From NCBI RefSeq assembly GCF_000723405.1, contig NZ_CCAE010000013.1, positions 28,508 to 92,507 of the forward strand: a stretch of 64,000 bases of DNA. Direction: 5' to 3'. Each line of letters starts with the position of its first letter. Position 1 is the first letter of the stretch. The notes beneath the pieces were generated by a model. It was not told the origin of the DNA. It searched no databases and saw only the letters and a list, made by a program, of their open reading frames with translations. Position numbers and translations under genes: made by a program. Source of the DNA: Hydrogenophaga intermedia (GTDB taxonomy: Bacteria > Pseudomonadota > Gammaproteobacteria > Burkholderiales > Burkholderiaceae_C). Positions 50,672-58,952 of this stretch are shown here, piece after piece.

Positions 50672-51529
50672 TCAGCGGAGGCGGTAGCGCCGCTTGAGCG
50701 CCATCACGCGCTCGTGGTGCAGTTCAATGCTGCGGGAGGCGCGCCAGCTCTGTCGCAGCAGCACGAACACCAGGACGGCAAAGCCTATAGCGACCGCCGA
50801 CACCGCTGCAATCAGCGCCTTCTTGGGGGCGCTGGGTTTCTTTGGGAGGGTGGGTGCCTGAACCAGGTCCTCGTCCGACAGGCCATGCATGGCCTCGTCC
50901 ACTTTGCGAATGGCGGTCTGTATCTCCACGAGACTGGATGAGATGCTGGCGATGGACTCCGCGAGCGCACCGGTGTTAGTGCGGGGGCTGGGGTCTTCCA
51001 GCAGCTTCTGCGCGGTCTTGCTGGCCGCCGCGAGCTCCGCCACCTGAGCGTCCAACATGGTCTTTTCGGCGCTCAGGCGCTTGAGCTCGACTTCGCGAGG
51101 CTTCGAGTCGGCATACACTTGGTTCAAGATCTCCTGTGTCATGCGGTGAGCCGCTTCCGGCGTGCGACCGGCCACCGTCAGACTGACCAGCTTGGTGCCG
51201 CGCAGCACGGAGGTGGAGACGTTTCTCTGAAGGTCTTCGCGGGCCTCTTCGGCTTGTTCTTCGTTCAGCTGGTCGAGGTAGCCCAGATTCCTGAGGGCGC
51301 CATCCAGCACGTGGGCTGCGGTCATGCTGGCCGCGACCGAGCCTTCGCCCTTGATGATCGAGGTGCTTTCGTACTTTTCAGGCAGCAAATGCGTCAGTCC
51401 ATATACCAAGGCTCCGCCGAGCACGGGCCAGAGGATCAGCCATTTCAGGTTCTCGGCGATTGTCAGCAGGACATCCAACAGGTCAATCGAATCGTCGCCG
51501 GGAGGCATGGGGGAATGTTCGGGCGTCAT
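50672..51529 (-). CDS. wzz: Polysaccharide chain-length regulator (Wzz/polysaccharide co-polymerase)
   Basis: 285-residue inner-membrane co-polymerase: N-terminal segment (about 27-47, LKWLILWPVLGGALVYGL), periplasmic mostly helical domain with coiled-coil tendency (about 60-235), Pro-rich PTLPKKPSAPKKA motif and second membrane segment (about 241-262). It sets O-antigen chain length together with Wzy. It is inserted between rmlB and rmlD. The short cytoplasmic tail (RYRLR) shows no tyrosine kinase domain, consistent with Wzz rather than Wzc. Confidence 0.88.
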   Translation of the reverse strand: MTPEHSPMPPGDDSIDLLDVLLTIAENLKWLILWPVLGGALVYGLTHLLPEKYESTSIIKGEGSVAASMTAAHVLDGALRNLGYLDQLNEEQAEEAREDLQRNVSTSVLRGTKLVSLTVAGRTPEAAHRMTQEILNQVYADSKPREVELKRLSAEKTMLDAQVAELAAASKTAQKLLEDPSPRTNTGALAESIASISSSLVEIQTAIRKVDEAMHGLSDEDLVQAPTLPKKPSAPKKALIAAVSAVAIGFAVLVFVLLRQSWRASRSIELHHERVMALKRRYRLR

Positions 51530-51589
51530 GTGGCGAGGTAGCGGGATGACAGACAGTCGTGGGGAGAAGGAATGAGAGGAGGGGCGCTT

Positions 51590-52651
51590 TCACGCCGGTG
51601 TGTAGTGCGAGGCAATCCACTGCCGGTACGCGCCACTTTGCACGTGAGCGACCCACTCCGCATGTTCCAGGTACCACTGCACCGTCTTGCGGATACCGGT
51701 TTCGAAGGACTCCGCCGGCCGCCAGCCGAGTTCGGTTTCCAACTTGCGTGCATCGATCGCGTAGCGTCGATCGTGTCCAGGGCGGTCCTGCACATGTGTG
51801 ATCTGGACGGCATAGGATTGCCCGTCCTCGCGCGGGCGCAAGGCGTCGAGCAAGTGGCAGATCGTGTGGACGATCTCGATGTTGGACTTTTCGTTCCAGC
51901 CGCCCACGTTGTAGGTCGTTCCTACGGTGCCGGCTTCCAGCACGCGACGGATTGCGCTGCAGTGATCCTTCACGTAGAGCCAGTCGCGCACCTGCAGGCC
52001 ATCGCCGTACACGGGCAGAGCCTTGCCCGCCAAGGCGTTGACGATCATTAGTGGAATGAGTTTCTCTGGAAAATGAAACGGCCCGTAGTTGTTGCTGCAA
52101 TGGGTGGTCAGCACTGGTAGGCCGTAGGTGTGGTGCCAGGCGCGCACGAGGTGGTCGCTGGCGGCCTTGCTCGCAGAGTAAGGGCTGTTGGGCTCGTAGG
52201 GGTGCGTTTCGGTGAAAGCCGGGGCGTTGGGCTCGAGGCTGCCAAAGACCTCGTCGGTGCTGACATGCACGAATCGGAAGTCGGCCTTATCCGCCGGAGG
52301 CAAGCTGGACCAATGCGCGCGCACCGCCTCGAGCAAACGGAAAGTGCCTACCACGTTGGTCTGAATGAAGTCGTCGGCACCGCGAATTGAGCGGTCGACG
52401 TGGCTTTCAGCGGCGAGATGAAGAACGGCACGCGGGCGGTGCTCGGTGAGCAGGTGCGTCACCAAGGTCTTGTCACCAACATCACCATGAATGAATAGGT
52501 GGCGCGGATCGTCCCGCAGGCTGTCCAGGTTCTCCTGATTTCCGGCGTACGTCAGCAAGTCCAGGTTGACCACTGGCTCATCGTGACTTTCAAGCCAGTC
52601 AAGCACGAAGTTTGCACCGATGAAGCCGGCGCCACCAGTAACCAGAATCAT
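51590..52651 (-). CDS. rmlB: dTDP-glucose 4,6-dehydratase
   Basis: 353-residue extended SDR, second enzyme of dTDP-L-rhamnose synthesis. Motifs: [45 protein letters not shown] (Thr-Asp-Glu), [15 protein letters not shown] and [27 protein letters not shown] precedes the ATG. First gene of the 26-kb locus; the operon promoter should lie just upstream. Confidence 0.97.
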   Translation of the reverse strand: MILVTGGAGFIGANFVLDWLESHDEPVVNLDLLTYAGNQENLDSLRDDPRHLFIHGDVGDKTLVTHLLTEHRPRAVLHLAAESHVDRSIRGADDFIQTNVVGTFRLLEAVRAHWSSLPPADKADFRFVHVSTDEVFGSLEPNAPAFTETHPYEPNSPYSASKAASDHLVRAWHHTYGLPVLTTHCSNNYGPFHFPEKLIPLMIVNALAGKALPVYGDGLQVRDWLYVKDHCSAIRRVLEAGTVGTTYNVGGWNEKSNIEIVHTICHLLDALRPREDGQSYAVQITHVQDRPGHDRRYAIDARKLETELGWRPAESFETGIRKTVQWYLEHAEWVAHVQSGAYRQWIASHYTPA

Positions 52652-52784
52652 GGGGTCTTCCTTGGGGCGGGTGTCGATGGGTGCCGACCCGGCCCCTCAC
52701 ACCGCATTATCTTCCACCGCCATGCACAACCACCTTTTCGCGAATGTGGCAGCGCGGGCAAAGTGATGCAAAAGTATGCGTCTC
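52652..52784 (-). promoter_or_regulatory. Presumed promoter region of the polysaccharide locus
   Basis: 133-bp gap upstream of rmlB. On the minus strand GATAAT (52711-52706) is a good -10 candidate without a clear -35 at 16-18 bases. A nearby GGCGGTGG resembles the first six bases of an ops element but then diverges. Transcription from the upstream small-flippase operon may also read through, as no terminator is visible. Confidence 0.4.
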
Positions 52785-53120
52785 TCAAGCCGCACCCGGT
52801 AGAGCCCAGGCGATGCCAAGCGCGATCAGGATCGCTCCACTCCAGAATCGCGCCGTCAATCGTTCCTTGAACACGAGGGCCCCCCCCAGTGGAACGAGGA
52901 CATACGCCAGCGCTGCAAACGGCATCAGTTGCGAAAGCTGAAGGCTACGTAGTACCAGAATCGCCAGAATCACCGAAGTGAGCTGAAGGGCGATGCCGGC
53001 GGTCAATAAGGGAAATCCCCGGCGCAAGGCCCCCAGAGTAGACGCGGCCTTCATAAGCATCTGGGCCGTGCTGCTGCTGAGCACGGCCCCCAGGCACATT
53101 GCGATTTCGCTGGCCGTCAT
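52785..53120 (-). CDS. Small four-helix membrane protein, ArnE/ArnF-like (SMR/EamA family), subunit 2
   Basis: 111-residue protein with four hydrophobic helices (about 5-22, 36-56, 62-82, 90-107) and motifs SSSTAQMLMKAA, PLLTAGIALQLTS and VPLGGALVFKERLTARFWSGA. This is the DMT/SMR fold of ArnE/ArnF, a heterodimer thought to flip undecaprenyl-phosphate-aminoarabinose. Its start overlaps the neighbouring small protein (ATGA), so the two are probably made together as a heterodimer. In this operon the load would be the polyprenyl-phosphate sugar made by the GtrB-like enzyme. Confidence 0.8.
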   Translation of the reverse strand: MTASEIAMCLGAVLSSSTAQMLMKAASTLGALRRGFPLLTAGIALQLTSVILAILVLRSLQLSQLMPFAALAYVLVPLGGALVFKERLTARFWSGAILIALGIAWALPGAA

Positions 53121-53494
53121 TTGGCCCTTACCCCACCCGCCGACAGGAAGATGCCGATCGTCAGAATCGCCATGCCCACGTAATAGCGTTGGCCCAATGA
53201 TTCGTCGAAGATGACGGTACTGGCCAGCGGCGTGAAGATGTAGATCAGGGCTGTCCAGGGGTAGGCGCTAGACAGTGGCAGGTCGCGCAAACTACCGAGC
53301 CAGCAGGCCATGCTCATGGCCGATGCGACCAAGCCCAGCCACATGGCCGCGTTCCAGATGAAGCCTTCCGACAGGCCCGGGTTAGCCAGGGCGTGCAACC
53401 CTGCACCTTTGAACAGTAGTTGGGCGCCTGTCATCCACGCGACCATCGCGGCAAGCAAGAGCCACGCGAACATCTTGCGCCCGAAGCTTTGCAC
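53117..53494 (-). CDS. Small four-helix membrane protein, ArnE/ArnF-like, subunit 1
   Basis: 125-residue membrane protein with four hydrophobic helices: WLLLAAMVAWMTGAQLLFKGA first, AAMWLGLVASAMSMACWLGSL second, SAYPWTALIYIFTPLASTVIF third, YYVGMAILTIGIFLSAGG fourth. Same ArnE/ArnF-like fold as its downstream partner, with four-base overlap. Start taken as GTG at 53494; ATG at 53473 is an alternative and neither has a strong ribosome-binding site. Role as half of a lipid-linked sugar flippase is inferred from fold and operon context. Confidence 0.78.
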   Translation of the reverse strand: MQSFGRKMFAWLLLAAMVAWMTGAQLLFKGAGLHALANPGLSEGFIWNAAMWLGLVASAMSMACWLGSLRDLPLSSAYPWTALIYIFTPLASTVIFDESLGQRYYVGMAILTIGIFLSAGGVRAK

Positions 53495-53506
53495 GATGGG
53501 TGGAGG

Positions 53507-54244
53507 TCAGCGCTGTGCCACGATCAGGCTTTGGCCACACGCAACGGTGCGCACCAAGGGCAGCTTTTCGACGACGTTGCCAATGCCGTTGAGGGGGCGT
53601 GCCATCCAATCAGGGCAGAACATCGGCACCAGGTTGATCACCGAGCTGTGCTGCACCTCGAAGCCCGCTGACCGCAGCCAGGCTTCGATGGTCATCGGAA
53701 GAAACGAACGTTCCTCGTGCTCGATGTGGTACTTCGAAAATTTTTCGAGCAGCTTGAGCACGGGATTGAAGCCGTTGGGTTCGAGAACGACAACGGCTCC
53801 CTTGAAGCGGGCAAGAGCGGCCACTGCCCGTGCGGGGTCGGGCAGGTGGTGCAGCACACCACGAAGCACGATGACGTCAAAGCGGTTTTCATCCAGCAAG
53901 TCACCCAGTTCGTAAATGTTGCCCATGCCGAAGCGCACCCGATCCGCCACCCCGGCCGCCGCTGCCCGGCGTGTGGCGGCTTCAATGGCGGTGGCCGCAG
54001 GATCGATGCCCAACACGGATTCGACCCCCAGATCGGCGAACATGACCGTGTAGGCGCCATCGCCGCAGCCCAGGTCGAGAACCCGTTTGCCTTGGAAGGG
54101 ATAGACTGCCGAAATCCCGGCGGTGATCCGGCCATTCGCCAGTTGTGACGACAACTTTTCTGCCGTATAGGCATACGAGCCGGTGGCCTTGACATCGGCG
54201 TCGAATCGATTGACGTTTTCTTTGGTGTTGGGTTGTGTGCTCAT
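53507..54244 (-). CDS. Class I SAM-dependent methyltransferase
   Basis: 245-residue methyltransferase: N-terminal KENVNRFDADVKATGSYAYTAEK, SAM-binding RVLDLGCGDGAYTVMFADLG (about 54-73), GIDPAATAIEAA, and VIVLRGVLHHLPDP. Similar proteins in surface-glycan clusters methylate sugar hydroxyls. Substrate unknown; the context suggests a methyl group on the sugar handled by this operon. Overlaps the upstream methyltransferase gene by ATGA. Confidence 0.87.
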   Translation of the reverse strand: MSTQPNTKENVNRFDADVKATGSYAYTAEKLSSQLANGRITAGISAVYPFQGKRVLDLGCGDGAYTVMFADLGVESVLGIDPAATAIEAATRRAAAAGVADRVRFGMGNIYELGDLLDENRFDVIVLRGVLHHLPDPARAVAALARFKGAVVVLEPNGFNPVLKLLEKFSKYHIEHEERSFLPMTIEAWLRSAGFEVQHSSVINLVPMFCPDWMARPLNGIGNVVEKLPLVRTVACGQSLIVAQR

Positions 54245-55167
54245 AACTGGTTCCGGGGTTTGATGCCAAAAGCGAGCATGTTGCCCACGTTCAAGGCGAG
54301 GGTTCGATCCGCCAGCCTCATGGTCTCCAGCACGCGCAGGATCAGCCTTTTGAGGGTGTGGGGCAGGGGCGTCAGGCGCAGCCAGTATCGCAGCGGGTAC
54401 GCATTTCGAATCGCTTGGACTTCAACGGCCTGGAAACCGCTTTGTTCCATCAAACTCAGCAATGACTGCGGGCTGAACAGTTGAAGGTGTTCGATATCGA
54501 TGATGGGCGAGCGCAGGCCCAGCAGGCGGTTCAGCGGTGCACGCCAATTGTGGACCACCACGGCAAAACCTCCGCCCGCCTCCAGGAGGTCGTGAGCGGC
54601 CTCGGCGAACGATCTCGGGTCGGCAATGTGCTCCAGTGTCATGAAGGAGCAAATGAGGCTCGGCTGTATGCCTTCCAGCATGTCTGGGGAAAACATGCCT
54701 TCGCGCAACAGGGGGCGGACGTCTGGCGGTGCGGCATCAATGGCCGCACGTGAGGGTTCGATGCCCACGACCGGAGAGAAACCCTGCTCCTGCAACCAGG
54801 GTAGCAAGGGGCCGCTGCCAGCCCCTACGTCGATGGCGGCGTGGCGATCCGACAGCTTCGCTACATGGGGCTTCAAGGCGTTGGCATAGCTCTTGGCTGC
54901 CGCCAGGGCCTCCGTGCCCGAATCGAAATCGGCCTGGGCATACGCGTCCCGGAGGTAGTCCTGCGCCGGTGGCGTCGGCGCATATACCAGATCACAAGTG
55001 GTGCATTGAACGAGCCGCAGGCACATGAACTCAGGTGTCTTACGCGAAGCGTAGGTGAGCCCGCTGAGCTGATGGAGGTCTATGTGCTCGTCGGCAAAGT
55101 GGACATGCGTTGTGCAGTGGCAGACTGGGCAGGGGCGTTCGTGCTCGGCCAAGGTGCTGCTGTTCAT
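54241..55167 (-). CDS. SAM-dependent methyltransferase with N-terminal zinc ribbon
   Basis: 308-residue protein: an N-terminal zinc-ribbon-like region with CPVCHC and a downstream CTTCDLVY, followed by a class I methyltransferase domain (AAIDVGAGSGPLLPWLQEQGF, GIEPSRAAIDAA, FMTLEHIADPRSF). Zinc-ribbon methyltransferases occur in sugar C- and O-methylation pathways, but the C-terminal domain typical of C-methyltransferases (NovU/TylC3 type) is not evident. Start at ATG 55167, preceded by GAGGG; an upstream GTG at 55191 is less likely. Confidence 0.85.
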   Translation of the reverse strand: MNSSTLAEHERPCPVCHCTTHVHFADEHIDLHQLSGLTYASRKTPEFMCLRLVQCTTCDLVYAPTPPAQDYLRDAYAQADFDSGTEALAAAKSYANALKPHVAKLSDRHAAIDVGAGSGPLLPWLQEQGFSPVVGIEPSRAAIDAAPPDVRPLLREGMFSPDMLEGIQPSLICSFMTLEHIADPRSFAEAAHDLLEAGGGFAVVVHNWRAPLNRLLGLRSPIIDIEHLQLFSPQSLLSLMEQSGFQAVEVQAIRNAYPLRYWLRLTPLPHTLKRLILRVLETMRLADRTLALNVGNMLAFGIKPRNQL

Positions 55168-55213
55168 TGGGCGGCCCTCTGTGCAGAGCACCTTGTTGAC
55201 GGCCCGGCGGCGC

Positions 55214-57178
55214 TCATGCGTTCCCCTTCGGTTCGGCGGATTGCAGTTTGCCCCTGACGATGATATGGCGGCGGATGAAGGCGGGGCGCGCTTTCGCTTC
55301 CTCGAAGATCTTGCCGATGTACTCGCCGAGAAGCCCGATGCCCAGGATGGTGAAGGAGCCGAAGAACATCACGAGCAGCGACAGGAATGTGATCCCCTGT
55401 GGCACGGAGTCGGGGGCCGCCAGGCGAATGCCGACGGCGACCAGTGCCAGCAGGACCGTGGCCATGCATGCGACGCCACCCATTGCAGTGAGCAGATGTA
55501 GTGGCATGCGCGAGAAGGAAAAGATGCCCTTCTTTGCCCACCCGATGTTCTTGATCCAGTTGTTCGTGCTGACGCCAAACATGCGTTCCGGACGGACATA
55601 GTCCACGCCGACCTGAGTGAATCCAACATAGGCGCGCAGTCCGCGCAAGAACGCGTCACGCTCGTGGCATTGCAGCAGCCAGTAAACGACCCTGCGATCG
55701 ATGAGCGAAAAGTCTCCAGCATTCTTGGGAACAGGCACTTCGCTCATCGCGGCGAACAGGCGATAGAAACCACGGTAGCAGGCCTCGAGCCAGTAGGGCA
55801 TTTCCCGTTTGGTTCGGCGACCATAAACCACATCGGCCCCGGCGCGCCATGCCTCGACGAACGCCTCGATCAATTCGGGAGGATCCTGAAGGTCGCCATC
55901 GAGCAGGACGCAGGCCTCCTTGCTGGAAATTTCCATACCGCTCCGAAAGGCCGCTTGCGATCCGAAGTTGCGCGAGTGGGTGATGCCAAGAACGCGCGGA
56001 TCGCTTGCGCTGAGGGCGCGAATGACTTCCTCGGAATCGTCTGGAGAGCAGTCGTTGACGAAGATGATCTCGTAGTCGACATCGAGCTGGGCGAACACCT
56101 TGGCCAGCCGCTCATGCATGATCGGGATGGCCTGAGCGTCCTTGTAGCAGGCGACGATGGCCGAGACCGAGTTCTGCGACGAGCGACGGGGTGCTTTCTT
56201 GCTCAGCTTGTGGAAGTCCGATTTGGGCAGTTGCTGCTTCCACCATTCCTGTGAGCGTCTGAGGCCGTCCGCCAGCGCGACCCGTGCATACCAACCCAGA
56301 AGGCGTTGTGCCTTGTCTGGATTGGCGTACCACTTGTCGGTGTCCCACGCCCGGCCCGCCGAGGGCGCGAATTGCGGGACGGTGTCAATGGCAAAAACCT
56401 CGCGCACGATCGACGCGAGATCGGCGAGCGAGGTTTGAACGCCAGTGCCGATGTTGAAGGACTCGCCAGCGAGCTCCGGCCCCATCTTCAGGGCGGCATC
56501 CGCAAAAGCCTCCACCACGTCGTCGATGTAGACGAAGTCCCTCGTCACCTCTGGCTTGGCGAACGTCGGCAGTTCGCCGCGCAGGGTGTGGTCGCACAGC
56601 GTGGAGATCAGTCGCGAGCTGTCTTCGTAAGGGCCATACACCGAATAGAGACGCAGATTGACGATCGGAAGCCCGCGAACCTTGCCAAAGTAGGTAATGG
56701 CGGCATTGGCGGCCACCTTGCTTACCGCGTAGTGGCTGTTGGGCAATGGCGCTTCGTCTTCCGCGGGGCCAGCCGAGTTCAGTCCGTACTCCGAGGAGCT
56801 TCCCGCATGCACGTAGGCGCTCAGCGCCATGGGTTCGAGTTCTTCGAGCAGTCGAATGAAGCTGGTGTAGTTCGTGTCGTGAATGCGCTCGTGGTCTCTT
56901 TCAAACGAGTAAGCGCCAAACGACGAGCAATCGAAGACGGTCTTCGGGGCCAGCCGCTGCAGCAGCGAACGGGTGCTGACTGGATCCTGCAGGTTCATGA
57001 AGGCGGTGTTGGCACTCGGAACACCTGCCAGACGCCAAGGACTGCCGGAGAACACCGTTCCCACCACGTCGCTGCGGACCGCCAGCAACTGGCGCAGTAG
57101 GTTGGCGCCAATGAAACCGCTGGCGCCGATCACCAAGATGGGGCCGACGAGGCTTTTGAGTTTGTCTTCCGCCGTCAT
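55214..57178 (-). CDS. Fusion: SDR nucleotide-sugar epimerase + GtrB-like polyprenyl-phosphate glycosyltransferase
   Basis: 654-residue two-domain protein. Residues 1-320 form an extended SDR: GASGFIG (18-24), SSS (127-129), catalytic Tyr150-x-x-x-Lys154, NLRLYSVYGPYEDSSR, and DFVYIDDVVEAF. A Lys/Ser-rich linker (about 319-335) leads to a family 2 glycosyltransferase (337-560) with IVACYKDAQAIP, IIFVNDCSPDDSEEV, the LLDGDLQDPPEL metal site (Asp427, Asp429, Asp432) and GDFSLIDRRV. Two C-terminal membrane helices follow (about 562-586 and 597-620), as in GtrB/DPM1-type enzymes. These domains are normally separate genes. Start ATG 57178 overlaps the transketolase stop (ATGA). Confidence 0.88.
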   Translation of the reverse strand: MTAEDKLKSLVGPILVIGASGFIGANLLRQLLAVRSDVVGTVFSGSPWRLAGVPSANTAFMNLQDPVSTRSLLQRLAPKTVFDCSSFGAYSFERDHERIHDTNYTSFIRLLEELEPMALSAYVHAGSSSEYGLNSAGPAEDEAPLPNSHYAVSKVAANAAITYFGKVRGLPIVNLRLYSVYGPYEDSSRLISTLCDHTLRGELPTFAKPEVTRDFVYIDDVVEAFADAALKMGPELAGESFNIGTGVQTSLADLASIVREVFAIDTVPQFAPSAGRAWDTDKWYANPDKAQRLLGWYARVALADGLRRSQEWWKQQLPKSDFHKLSKKAPRRSSQNSVSAIVACYKDAQAIPIMHERLAKVFAQLDVDYEIIFVNDCSPDDSEEVIRALSASDPRVLGITHSRNFGSQAAFRSGMEISSKEACVLLDGDLQDPPELIEAFVEAWRAGADVVYGRRTKREMPYWLEACYRGFYRLFAAMSEVPVPKNAGDFSLIDRRVVYWLLQCHERDAFLRGLRAYVGFTQVGVDYVRPERMFGVSTNNWIKNIGWAKKGIFSFSRMPLHLLTAMGGVACMATVLLALVAVGIRLAAPDSVPQGITFLSLLVMFFGSFTILGIGLLGEYIGKIFEEAKARPAFIRRHIIVRGKLQSAEPKGNA

Positions 57179-58065
57179 GGCTGATCCGTGATCATTTGCC
57201 GAATGGACTGGGTGTCCAGCCCACATTGCGCGCGGTGGAAATTCTGCGAACCAAAACGCCCACTCGGATATCCCAGGGCAAACCGATGAGTGAACGACGA
57301 GCACCCGATGCCACGTTTCACGAGGTCCATTGTCAAATGCGTGCCCAGACCCCCTTGAGCTACGTGTTCCTCAATGACATGGAGCGGGCCGTTCGCAATC
57401 TGCCGATGGAACGCCTCGGGAATCGAGAATTCGTCGAACTCGCACACGGCCCAGACCGCGGGGCGTTCTTCCTGAGACAGGCCCTGCAGAGCCTGCCAGG
57501 CGACGCCGGCCATTGGCCCCAAGGCGGCCAAAGCTCCCCGTTTGCCGGGCAGGACTTCCCGCCAGGGGTTGTAAACGGGCGCTTGCGTGCCCGCAGGCCG
57601 TGCGTCCAGGCCCAGCCTGAGGTAGGTGGGCCGCGAAAAGCGGCCCACCAGTGCGAGCAGATCCTCGTCGAAGGCGGGCGCCAGCACCTGAACTCCCAAA
57701 GCATTCATGGTCGCGCAGTCCTCCAGCGCGTGGTGCGTCGGTCCCATGTGCCCGTACGCGTAGCCACCCCCGTTGCCCACTAGGCAAACGGGCAGTCCAC
57801 CCAGGCAGACGTCGTTTCGGATCTGCTCGAAGGGGCGCGCGTAGCAGAAGGGAGCAATGCTGTAAACGATGACGCGCAGCCTTTCGCGGGCCAAACCCGC
57901 TGCGACGCCCACCATGTTCTGTTCGGCTACGCCAGCGTTGACGAATCGCCCGCCCATGGCCGCTCGCACTTCTTCCAGTGCCATGAATCCGAGATCGCCG
58001 GTCAGGAAGAAGCAGTCTTCCGTGTTGTGGTTCTCGAGCACGGCTGCGGCGAAGGCCTTTCTCAT
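57175..58065 (-). CDS. Transketolase, C-terminal (pyrimidine-binding) subunit
   Basis: 296-residue half-transketolase: RKAFAAAVLENHNTEDCFFLTGDLGF start, the TPP pyrimidine-domain motif VNAGVAEQNMVGVAAGLARE carrying the catalytic Glu, FCYARPFEQIRNDV, GGYAYGHMGPTHHALED, and a C-terminal domain VIEEHVAQGGLG. With the N-terminal half encoded immediately upstream (ATGA overlap) it makes a complete thiamine diphosphate enzyme. Two-gene transketolases in glycan operons are usually not the housekeeping tktA. Donor and acceptor sugars are unknown. Confidence 0.9.
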   Translation of the reverse strand: MRKAFAAAVLENHNTEDCFFLTGDLGFMALEEVRAAMGGRFVNAGVAEQNMVGVAAGLARERLRVIVYSIAPFCYARPFEQIRNDVCLGGLPVCLVGNGGGYAYGHMGPTHHALEDCATMNALGVQVLAPAFDEDLLALVGRFSRPTYLRLGLDARPAGTQAPVYNPWREVLPGKRGALAALGPMAGVAWQALQGLSQEERPAVWAVCEFDEFSIPEAFHRQIANGPLHVIEEHVAQGGLGTHLTMDLVKRGIGCSSFTHRFALGYPSGRFGSQNFHRAQCGLDTQSIRQMITDQP

Positions 58066-58850
58066 CGCGCGCCTCCGTTTTGCATGATCGCGTTGCGCGC
58101 GGCCAGGTATTGTTCGGGCGTGAGCGGAAGGTAGTGCGACTCCAGGCTGTTCTCGAAGTGGAGGTCTTTCCCCTTGATGGTCTCCAGTATCAGCACCACC
58201 GGAAGGCCGTGTTCGCCTGGGCTCAGCGCACGGGTGATTCCTTGCGGGTCGTGACCATCCACCCTGCGCACCTCGGCTCCGAAGGCGGCGATCCGCGGGC
58301 TGAGGTCTTCGCAGGAGATGACATCCATGGTTCGACCGAACCCCTGCAGGCCGTTCTGGTCAATCAGGATGAACAGTTTGTCCAGCCGCTGATGGACGGC
58401 GAATGTCAAGGCTTCCCAACAGCCCCCCTCCTGCCACTCACCGTCGGAGCACAAACAGAACACTCGGCGCGAATGGCCCATGTGGCGCGCGGCGAGCGCG
58501 AGTCCGGCCGCGAGCGATGGCCCATGGCCCAGTGAGCCCGTGGAAAACTGAAGACCCGGAATGCCAGCCCCACTCGGATGTCCTGGTAGCAGGGAGTCGT
58601 CGCGGGTGAACGTGGTTAGCGCTTCTTCCGATAGTTTGCCGAGGCTCCACAACGTAGCGTATAGGGCGGCGGCGGAATGCCCTTTGGACAGGATGAACCG
58701 GTCTTCCTCGGCCATCACCAGGTGGTGCAGCGCCATCAGCGCGTCGATGCAGGAAAAGTTGCCGCCGAGATGCCCAGACTTGGCATCGTGGTGCATTTGC
58801 AGCAAACGAAGTTTGGTCTCGATCAGAAGTTCGTCGAACCGGTTGTTCAT
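58062..58850 (-). CDS. Transketolase, N-terminal (TPP diphosphate-binding) subunit
   Basis: 262-residue half-transketolase: KLRLLQMHHDAKSGHLGGNFSCIDAL, FILSKGHSAAALYA, HPSGAGIPGLQFSTGSLGHGPSLAAGLALA, and the metal/TPP motif SDGEWQEGGCWEALTFA followed by LIDQNGLQGFG (Gly-Asp-Gly replaced by Ser-Asp-Gly). The histidines of LSKGH and the Pro-Gly-His region typical of transketolase are present. It starts 102 bases after the GT-C gene and is coupled to the second subunit. Confidence 0.9.
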   Translation of the reverse strand: MNNRFDELLIETKLRLLQMHHDAKSGHLGGNFSCIDALMALHHLVMAEEDRFILSKGHSAAALYATLWSLGKLSEEALTTFTRDDSLLPGHPSGAGIPGLQFSTGSLGHGPSLAAGLALAARHMGHSRRVFCLCSDGEWQEGGCWEALTFAVHQRLDKLFILIDQNGLQGFGRTMDVISCEDLSPRIAAFGAEVRRVDGHDPQGITRALSPGEHGLPVVLILETIKGKDLHFENSLESHYLPLTPEQYLAARNAIMQNGGAR

Positions 58851-58952
58851 CGGGTGCAGGTCAGTCAGGTTGGGTGCGAGGTGTTAGCCGGTGTTCCGGA
58901 GGCATCGGGGGAGGGCTCGTCAGGGCAGATCGTTGGCGAGTTCCTGTGACAT

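Noticed and set aside
50684..50694. GGCGGTAGCG ops-like sequence near the end of wzz
   Set aside because: It is on the plus strand, opposite to transcription of the locus, and lies inside a coding region.
52652..52784. Possible RfaH ops/JUMPstart element upstream of rmlB
   Set aside because: Only GGCGGT of the ops core is present on the coding strand; the rest does not match and no long JUMPstart sequence is seen.
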